Below, piece by piece: positions 54,101 to 64,000 of a stretch of 64,000 nt of DNA. The DNA is from Siphonodentalium dalli. Taxonomy: Eukaryota; Mollusca; Scaphopoda; Gadilida; Siphonodentaliidae. The DNA is taken from assembly GCA_032622095.1 (NCBI GenBank), contig CP136061.1, positions 10,743,287-10,807,286 of the forward strand. Reading direction: 5' to 3'. A program made the translations under genes and the position numbers. Under the pieces are notes generated by a model. It was not told the DNA's origin and ran no database searches. It was given only the letters and a program-made list of their open reading frames with translations. Positions within the stretch are counted from its first letter, which is position 1, and the number at the start of each line of letters is the position of its first letter.

Positions 54101-57100
54101 ATAACTCAGTATAGAACGTGGAGAACCCTGATAAATCGGAAGGGGGATAACTCAATATAGAAGGGAGATAACTCAATATAGAACGTGGAGTACCCTGATA
54201 AATCGGAAGGGGGATAACTCAATATAGAAGGGAGATAACTCAATATAGAACGTGGAGTATCCTGATAAATCAGAAGGGAGATAACTCAATATAAATCGGC
54301 AGATATTTAATCGTGGTTTCATGAGTAAATAGCGATTGGTCTACTGTCTGGAAAACACGTGCCACACGTTGTTAGGTTTATATTTCAAAGGAGTATCCTG
54401 ATAAATCGGAAGGGGGTAACTCAATATAGAAGGGGGATAACTCAATATACAACGTGGAGTACCCTAATAAATCGGAAGGGAGATAACTCAACATAGAACG
54501 TGGAGTACCCTAATAAATCGGAAGGGAGTTACTCAATATAGAACGTGGAGTACCCTAATAAATCGGAAGGGAGATAACTCAATATAGAACGTGGAGTACC
54601 CTAATAAATCGGAAGGGGGATAACTCAATATAGAAGGGAGATAACTCAATATAGAACGTGGAGTACCCTAATAAATCGGAAGGGAGATAACTCAATATAG
54701 AACGTGAAGTATCCTGATAAATCGGAAGGGAGATAACTCAATATAGAACGTGGAGTACCCTAATAAATCGGAAGGGGGATAACTCAAAATAGAACGTGGA
54801 GTACCCTGATAAATCGGAAGGGAGATAACTCAATAGAGAACGTGGAGTACCCTAATAAATCGGAAGGGGGGTAACTCAATATAGAACGTGGAGTATCCTG
54901 ATAAATCGGAAGGGAGATAACTCAATATAGAACGTGGAGTACCCTAATAAATCGGAAGGGGGATAACTCAAAATAGAACGTGGAGTACCCTAATAAATCG
55001 GAAGGGAGATAACTCAATATAGAACGTGGAGTACCCTAATAAATCGGAAGGGGGATAACTCAATATAAAACGTGGAGTACCCTGATAAATCGGAAGGGGG
55101 ATAACTCAATATAGAACGCGGAGAACCCTGATAAATCGGAAGGGGGATAACTCAATATAGAAGGGAGATAACTCAATATAGAACGTGGAGTACCCTGATA
55201 AATCGGAAGGGGGATAACTCAATATAGAAGGGAGATAACTCAATATAGAACGTGGAGTATCCTGATAAATCAGAAGGGAGATAACTCAATATAAATCGGC
55301 AGATATTTAATCGTGGTTTCATGAGTAAATAGCGATTGGTCTACTGTCTGGAAAACACGTGCCACACGTTGTTAGGTTTATATTTCAAAGGAGTATCCTG
55401 ATAAATCGGAAGGGGGTAACTCAATATAGAAGGGGGATAACTCAATATAGAACGTGGAGTACCCTAATAAATCGGAAGGGGGGTAACTCAATATAGAACG
55501 TGGAGTACCCTAATACATCGGAAGGGGGGTAACTCAATATAAAACGTGGAGTACCTTAATAAATCGGAAGGGAGATAACTCAATATAGAACGTGGAGTAC
55601 CCTAATAAATCGGAAGGAGGATAACTCAATATAGAACGTGGAGTACCCTAATAAATCGGAAGGGGGGTAACTCAATATAGAACGTGGAGTACCCTAATAA
55701 ATCGGAAGGGAGATAACTCAATATAGAACGTGGAGTACCCTGATAAATCGGAAGGGGGGTAACTCAATATAGAACGTGGAGTACCCTAATAAAACGGAAG
55801 GGGGATAACTCAATATAGAACGTGGAGTACCCTAATAAAACGGAAGGGGGATAACTCAATATAGAACGTGGAGTACCCTGATAAATCGGAAGGGGGATAA
55901 CTCAATATAGAAGGGGGATAACTCAATATAGAACGTGGTGTACCCTAATAAATCGGAAGGGGGTAACTCAATATAGAACGTGGTGAATCCTAATAAATCG
56001 GAAGGGGGATAACTCAATATAGAACGTGGAGTACCCTAATAAATCGGAAGGGGGATAACTCAATATAGAACGTGGAGTACCCTAATACATCGGAAGGGAG
56101 ATAACTCAATATAGAACGTGGAGTACCCTAATAAATCGGAAGGGAGATAACTCAATATAGAACGTGGAGTACCCTAATAAAACGGAAGGGAGATAACTCA
56201 ATATAGAAGGGGAATAACTCAATATAGAACGTGGAGTACCCTAATAAATCGGAAGGGGGATAACTCAATATAGAACGTGGAGTACCCTACTAAATCGGAA
56301 GGGAGATAACTCAATATAGAACGTGGTGTACCCTGATAAATCGGAAAGGGGGTAACTCAATATAAAACGTGGAGTACCCTAATAAATCGGAAGGGGGGTA
56401 ACTCAATATAGAACGTGGAGTACCCTAATAAATCGAATGGGGATAACTCAATATAGAACGTGGAGTACCCTAATAAATCGGAAGGGGGATAACTCAATAT
56501 AGAACGTGGAGTACCCTAATAAATCGGAAGGGAGATAACTCAATATAGAACATGGTGTACCCTGATAAATCGGAAGGGGGGTAACTCAATATAAAACGTG
56601 GAGTACCCTAATAAATCGGAAGGGGGGTAACTCAATATAGAACGTGGAGTACCCTAATAAATCGGAAGGGGGATAACTCAATATAAAACGTGGAGTACCC
56701 TAATAAATTGGAAGGGGGATAACTCAATATAAAACGTGGAGTATCCTAATAAATGGGAAGAAGGATAACTCAATATAGAACGTGGAGTATCCTGATAAAT
56801 CGGAAGGGGGATAACTCAATCTAGAACGTGAAGCATCCTGATAAATCGGAAGGGGGATAACTCAATATAGAACGTGGAGTACCCTAATAAATCGGAAGGG
56901 AGATAACTCAATATAGAAGGGAGATAACTCAATATAGAACGTGGAGTACCCTAATAAATCGGAAGGAGGATAACTTAATATAGAACGTGGAGTACCCTAA
57001 TAAATCGGAAGGGGGGTAACTCAATATAGAAGGGAGATAACTCAATATAGAACGTGGAGTACCCTAATAAATCGGAAGGAGGATAACTTAATATAGAACG

Positions 57101-60100
57101 TGGAGTACCCTAATAAATCGGAAGGGGGTAACTCAATATAGAACGTGGAGTACCCTAATAAATCGGAAGGGAGATAACTCAATATAGAACGTGGAGTACC
57201 CTAATAAATCGGAAGGGGGATAACTCAATATAGAACGTGGAGTACCCTGATAAATCGGAAGGGGCATAACTCAATATAGAACGTGGAGTACCCTAATAAA
57301 TCGGAAGGGAGATAACTCAATATAGAAGAGATAACTCAATATAGAACGTGGAGTACCCTAATAAATCGGAAGGAGGATAACTTAATATAGAACGTGGAGT
57401 ACCCTAATAAATCGGAAGGGGGGGTAACTCAATATAGAACGTGGAGTACCCTAATAAATCGGAAGGGAGATAACTCAATATAGAACGTGGAGTACCCTGA
57501 TAAATCGGAAGGGGGATAACTCAATATAGAACGTGGAGTACCCTAATAAAACGGAAGGGGGATAACTCAATATAGAACGTGGAGTACCCTAATAAAACGG
57601 AAGGGGGATAACTCAATATAGAACGTGGAGTACCCTGATAAATCGGAAGGGGGATAACTCAATATAGAAGGGGGATAACTCAATATAGAACGTGGTGTAC
57701 CCTAATAAATCGGAAGGGGGTAACTCAATATAGAACGTGGTGTACCCTAATAAATCGGAAGGGTGATAACTCAATATAGAACGTGGAGTACCCTAATAAA
57801 TCTGAAGGGGGATAACTCAATATAGAACGTGGAGTACCCTAATAAATCTGAAGGGGGATAACTCAATATAGAACGTGGAGTACCCTAATAAATCGGAAGG
57901 GAGATAACTCAATATAGAACGTGGAGTACCCTAATAAATCGGAAGGGAGATAACTCAATATAGAACGTGGAGTACCCTAATAAATCGGAAGGGGGATAAC
58001 TCAATATAGAACGTGGAGTACCCTAATAAATCGGAAGGGGGATAACTCAATATAGAACGTGGAGTACCCTAATAAATCGGAAGGGGGATAACTCAATATA
58101 AAACGTGGAGTACCCTAATAAATCGGAAGGGGGATAACTCAATATAGAACGTGGAGTACCCTGATAAATCGGAAGGGGGATAACTCAATATAAAACGTTG
58201 AGTACCCTAATACATCGGAAGGGAGATATCTCAATATAGAAGGGAGATAACTCAATATAGAAGGGAGATAACTCAATATAGAACGTGGAGTATCCTGATA
58301 AATCGGAAGGAGGGTAACTCAATATAAAACGTGGAGTACCCTAATAAATCGGAAGGGGGATAACTCAATATAAAACGTGGAGTATCCTAATAAATGGGAA
58401 GGGGGATAACTCAATATAGAACGTGGAGTATCCTGATAAATCGGAAGGGGGATAACTCAATATAGAACGTGGAGCATCCTGATAAATCGGAAGGGGGATA
58501 ACTCAATATAGAACGTGGAGTACCCTAATAAATCGGAAGGGAGATAACTCAATATAAAACGTGGAGTACCCTAATAAATCGGAAGGTAGATAACTCAATA
58601 TAGAACGTGGAGTACCCTAATAAATCGGAAGGGGGATAACTCAATATAGAACGTGGAGTACCCTAATAAATCGGAAGGGGGATAACTCAATATAGAACGT
58701 GGAGTACCCTAATAAATCGGAAGGGGGATAACTCAATATAGAACGTGGAGTACCCTAATAAATCGGAAGGGGATAACTCAATATAGAACGTGGAGTACCC
58801 TGATAAATCGGAAGGGGGATAACTCAATATAAAACGTGGAGTACCCTAATACATCGGAAGGGAGATAACTCAATATAGAAGGGAGATAACTCAATATAGA
58901 AGGGAGATAACTCAATATAGAACGTGGAGTATCCTGATAAATCGGAAGGGGGGTAACTCAATATAAAACGTGGAGAACCCTAATAAATCGGAAGGGAGAT
59001 AACTCAATATAGAACGTGGAGTACCCTAATAAATCGGAAGGGAGATAACTCAATATAGAACGTGGAGTACCCTGATAAATCGGAAGGGAGATAACTCAAT
59101 ATATAACGTGGAGTATCCTGATAAATCGGAAGGGGGATAACTCAATATAGAACGTGGAGTATCCTGATAAATCGGAAGGGGGATAACTCAATATAGAACG
59201 TGGAGTATCCTAATAAATCGGAAGGGGGATAACTCAATATAGAACGTGGAGTACCCTGATAAATCGGAAGGGGGGTAACTCAATATAGAACGTGGAGTAC
59301 CCTAATAAATCGGAAGGGGGGTAACTCAATATAGAACGTGGAGTACCCTAATAAATCGGAAGGGGGGTAACTCAATATCGAACGTGAAGTACCCTAATAA
59401 ATCGGAAGGGAGATAACTCAATATAGAACGTGGAGTACCCTAATAAATCGGAAGGGGAGTAACTCAATATAGAACGTGAAGTACCCTAATAAATCGGAAG
59501 GGGGAGATCTCAATATAAAACGTGGAGTACCCTAATAAATCGGAAGGGGGATAACTCAATATAGAACGTGGAGTACCCTAATAAATCGGAAGGGAGATAA
59601 CTCAATATAGAACGTGGAGTACCTTAATAAATCGGAAGGGAGATAACTCAATATAGAACGTGGAGTACCCTAATAAATCGGAAGGAAGATAACTCAATAT
59701 AGAACGTGGAGTACCCTAATAAATCGGAAGGGAGATAACTCAATATAGAACGTGGAGTACCCTAATAAATCGGAAGGGGGATAACTCAATATAAAACGTG
59801 GAGTACCCTAATAAATCGGAAGGGAGATAACTCAATATAGAACGTGGAGTACCCTAATAAATCGGAAGGGGGATAACTCAATATAGAAGGGAGATAAATC
59901 AATATAAAACGTGGTGTACCCTAATAAATCGGAAGGGGGATAACTCAATCTAGAACGTGAAGCATCCTGATAAATCGGAAGGGGGATAACTCAATATAGA
60001 ACGTGGAGTACCCTAATAAATCGGAAGGGAGATAACTCAATATAGAACGTGGAGTACCCTAATAAATCGGAAGGTAGATAACTCAATATAGAACGTGGAG

Positions 60101-63100
60101 TACCCTAATAAATCGGAAGGGGGATAACTCAATATAGAACGTGGAGTATCCTGATAAATCGGAAGGGGGATAACTCAATATAGAAGGGAGATAACTCAAT
60201 ATAGAACGTGGAGTACCCTAATAAATCGGAAGGAGGATAACTTAATATAGAACGTGGAGTACCCTAATAAATCGGAAGGGGGGTAACTCAATATAGAACG
60301 TGCAGTACCCTAATAAATCGGAAGGGAGATAACTCAATATAGAACGTGGAGTACCCTGATAAATCGGAAGGGGGATAACTCAATATAGAACGTGGAGTAC
60401 CCTAATAAAACGGAAGGGGGATAACTCAATATAGAACGTGGAGTACCCTAATAAAACGGAAGGGGGATAACTCAATATAGAACGTGGAGTAACCTGATAA
60501 ATCGGAAGGGGGATAACTCAATATAGAAGGGGGATAACTCAATATAAAACGGGGTGTACCCTAATAAATCGGAAGGGGGTAACTCAATATAGAACGTGGT
60601 GTACCCTAATAAATCGGAAGGGGGATAACTCAATATAGAACGTGGAGTACCCTAATAAATCGGAAGGGGGATAACTCAATATAGAACGTGGAGTACCCTA
60701 ATAAATCGGAAGGGGGATAACTCAATATAGAACGTGGAGTACCCTAATAAATCGGAAGGGAGATAACTCAATATAGAACGTGGAGTACCCCAATAAATCG
60801 GAAGGGAGATAACTCAATATAGAACGTGGAGTACCCTAATAAATCGGAAGGGGGATAACTCAATATAGAACGTGGAGTACCCTAATAAATCGGAAGGGGG
60901 ATAACTCATTATAGAACGTGGAGTACCCTAATAAATCGGAAGGGGGATAACTCAATATAAAACGTGGAGTACCCTAATAAATCGGAAGGGGGATAACTCA
61001 ATATAGAACGTGGAGTACCCTGATAAATCGGAAGGGGGATAACTCAATATAAAACGTGGAGTACCCTAATACATCGGAAGGGAGATATCTCAATATAGAA
61101 GGGAGATAACTCAATATAGAAGGGAGATAACTCAATATAGAACGTGGAGTATCCTGATAAATCGGAAGGGGGATAACTCAATATAGAACGTGGAGTATCC
61201 TGATAAATCGGAAGGGGGATAACTCAATATAGAACGTGGAGCATCCTGATAAATCGGAAGGGGGATAACTCAATATAGAACGTGGAGTACCCTAATAAAT
61301 CGGAAGGGAGATAACTCAATATAGAACGTGGAGTACCCTAATAAATCGGAAGGTAGATAACTCAATATAGAACGTGGAGTACCCTAATAAATCGGAAGGG
61401 GGATAACTCAATATAGAACGTGGAGTACCCTAATAAATCGGAAGGGGGGTAACTCAATATAGAACGTGGAGTACCCTAATAAATCGGAAGGGGGATAACT
61501 CAATATAGAACGTGGAGTACCCTAATAAATCGGAAGGGGGATAACTCAATATAGAACGTGGAGTACCCTGATAAATCGGAAGGGGGATAACTCAATATAA
61601 AACGTGGAGTACCCTAATACATCGGAAGGGAGATAACTCAATATAGAAGGGAGATAACTCAATATAGAAGGGAGATAACTCAATATAGAACGTGGAGTAT
61701 CCTGATAAATCGGAAGGGGGTAACTCAATATAAAACGTGGAGTACCCTAATAAATCGGAAGGGAGATAACTCAATATAGAACGTGGAGTACCCTAATAAA
61801 TCGGAAGGGAGATAACTCAATATAGAACGTGGAGTACCCTGATAAATCGGAAGGGAGATAACTCAACATATAACGTGGAGTATCCTGATAAATCGGAAGG
61901 GGGATAACTCAATATAGAACGTGGAGTATCCTGATAAATCGGAAGGGGGATAACTCAATATAGAACGTGGAGTATCCTAATAAATCGGAAGGGGGATAAC
62001 TCAATATAGAACGTGGAGTACCCTGATAAATCGGAAGGGGGTAACTCAATATAGAACGTGGAGTACCCTAATAAATCGGAAGGGGGGTAACCCAATATAG
62101 AACGTGGAGTACCCTAATAAATCGGAAGGGGGGTAACCCAATATAGAACGTGGAGTACCCTAATAAATCGGAAGGGGGTAACTCAATATAGAACGTGGAG
62201 TACCCCAATAAATCGGAAGGGGGGTAACTCAATATAGAACGTGGAGTACCCTAATAAATCGGAAGGGGGATAACTCAATATAGAACGTGGAGTACCCTGA
62301 TAAATCAGAAGGGGGGTAACTCAATATAGAACGTGGAGTACCCTAATAAATCGGAAGGGGGGTAACTCAATATAAAACGTGGAGTACCCTAATAAATCGG
62401 AAGGGGGATAACTCAATATAAAACGTGGAGTACCCTAATAAATCGGAAGGGAGATAACTCAATATAAAACGTGGAGTACCCTAATAAATCGGAAGGGAGA
62501 AAACTCAATATAGAACGTGGAGTACCCTAATAAATCGGAAGGGGGGGGGGTAACTCAATATAGAATGTGGAGTACCCTAATAAATCGGAAGGGGGATAAC
62601 TCAATATAAAACGTGGAGTACCCTAATACATCAGAAGGGGGATAACTCAATATAGAACGTGGAGAACCCTAATAAATCGGAAGGGGGCTAACTCAATATA
62701 GAACGTGGTGTATCCTAATAAATCGGAAGGGAGATAACTCAATATAAAACGTGGAGTACCCTAATAAATCGGAAGGGAGATAACTCAATATAGAACGTGG
62801 AGTACCCTAATAAATCGGAAGGGGGATAACTCATTATAGAACGTGGAGTACCCTGATAAATCGAAAGGGAGATAACTCAATATAAAACGTGGAGTACCCT
62901 AATACATCGGAAGGGGGGTAACTCAATATAGAACGTGGAGTACCCTAATAAATCGGAAGGGGGGTAACTCAATATAGAACGTGGAGTACCCTAATAAATC
63001 GGAAGGGGGGTAACTCAATATAGAACGTGGAGTACCCTGATAAATCGGAAGGGGGTAACTCAATATAGAACGTGGAGTACCCTAATAAATCGGAAAGGGG

Positions 63101-64000
63101 GTAACTCAATATAGAACGTGGAGTACCCTAATAAATCGGAAGGGGGTAACTCAATATAGAACGTGGAGTACCCTAATAAATCGGAAGGGAGATAACTCAA
63201 TATAAAACGTGGAGTATCCTGATAACTCGGAAGGGGGATAACTCAAAATAGAACATGGAGTACCCTAATTGATCGGAAGGGGGATAACTCAATATAAAAC
63301 GTGGAGTACCCTAATAAATCGGAAGGGAGATAACTCAATATAAAACGTGGAGTATCCTGATAACTCGGAAGGGGGATAACTCAATATAGAACGTGGAGTA
63401 CCCTAATAAATCGGAAGGGAGATAACTCAATATAAAACGTGGAGTATCCTGATAACTCGGAAGGGGGATAACTCAATATAGAACGTGGAGTACCCTGATA
63501 AATCGGAAGGGGGATAACTCAATATAAAACGTGGAGTACCCTAATAAATCGGAAGGGGGGTAACTCAATATAGAACGTGAAGTACCCTAATAAATCGGAA
63601 GGGAGATAACTCAATATAGAACGTGGAGTACCCTAATAAATCGGAAGGGGGGTAACTCAATATAGAACGTGAAGTACCCTAATAAATCGGAAGGGGGATA
63701 ACTCAATATAAAACGTGGAGTACCCTAATAAATAGGAAGGGGGATAACTCAATATAGAACGTGGAGTACCCTAATAAATCGGATGGGAGATAACTCAATA
63801 TAGAACGTGGAGTACCTTAATAAATCGGAAGGGAGATAACTCAATATAGAACGTGGAGTACCCTAATAAATCGGAAGGGAGATAACTCAATATAGAACGT
63901 GGAGTACCCTAATAAATCGGAAGGGGGGTAACTCAATATAGAACGTGGAGTACCCTAATAAATCGGAAGGGGGATAACTCAATATAGAACGTGGAGTATC
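51121..64000. repeat. 46-bp satellite, about 275 copies, continuing past the window
   Basis: The unit is ggaagggggataactcaata, tagaacgtggagtaccctaa, taaatc. Variants include gggagataac, ggggggtaac, half-units of about 20 bp (agggagataactcaatataga) and atcctgataaatc. A non-satellite block of about 110 bp copied from the left flank occurs at about 52512, 54291 and 55291. The array fills the NOTUM intron upstream of exon a, and the next exon must lie beyond 64000. Confidence 0.97.

Overview
The window is eukaryotic nuclear DNA, most likely from a lophotrochozoan and probably a marine mollusc. It is AT-rich, contains GT-AG introns, many minisatellites, degenerate TTAGGG/CCCTAA tracts, LINE fragments, TTAA-flanked MITEs and AAGGTCA-rich dispersed repeats. 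The mollusc call is an inference from repeat style, not from a species-specific marker.

One real gene is recognisable: the 3' part of a NOTUM (palmitoleoyl-protein carboxylesterase, a secreted Wnt-inactivating hydrolase) on the minus strand. Ten exons can be placed to the base: complement(22853..23127, 26952..27091, 28589..28702, 38299..38346, 39049..39211, 41753..41853, 44833..45021, 47596..47701, 47993..48048, 49941..50001). All nine introns are GT-AG, every phase joins correctly, and the 1253 coding nt read open to a TGA stop. They carry the whole catalytic triad (GSSAGG serine, LFDEAQ aspartate, CMSHQ histidine) and the conserved C-terminal cysteine block. The N-terminal part, roughly the first 190 residues by comparison with the human protein, lies beyond position 64000, behind an intron of at least 14 kb that is nearly all a 46-bp satellite.

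Layout: 1-22.3 kb is downstream intergenic DNA dominated by minisatellites with units of 33, 49, 35, 51, 63/66, 32, 53, 34, 43 and 30 bp, plus palindromic MITEs. 22.3-22.85 kb is a repeated tract just after the NOTUM stop. 22.85-50.0 kb is the NOTUM exon-intron region, with introns full of tandem arrays, LINE pieces, MITEs and a hAT-like inverted-repeat element. 51.1-64.0 kb is the 46-bp satellite.

The most striking observation is that many intronic arrays are made from the gene's own splice junctions. The repeated unit contains the last or first 15-35 nt of the neighbouring exon, the splice site itself and some intron. This is clear at the donors of the exons at 28589, 38299, 39049 and 44833, and at the acceptors of the exons at 23127, 45021 and 47701; it is weaker at the donor of 26952. 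The gene therefore carries arrays of decoy splice sites with near-identical exon edges. Some would cause an immediate stop if used, and others would add in-frame residues. No database search was possible; family assignments come from recognisable motifs.
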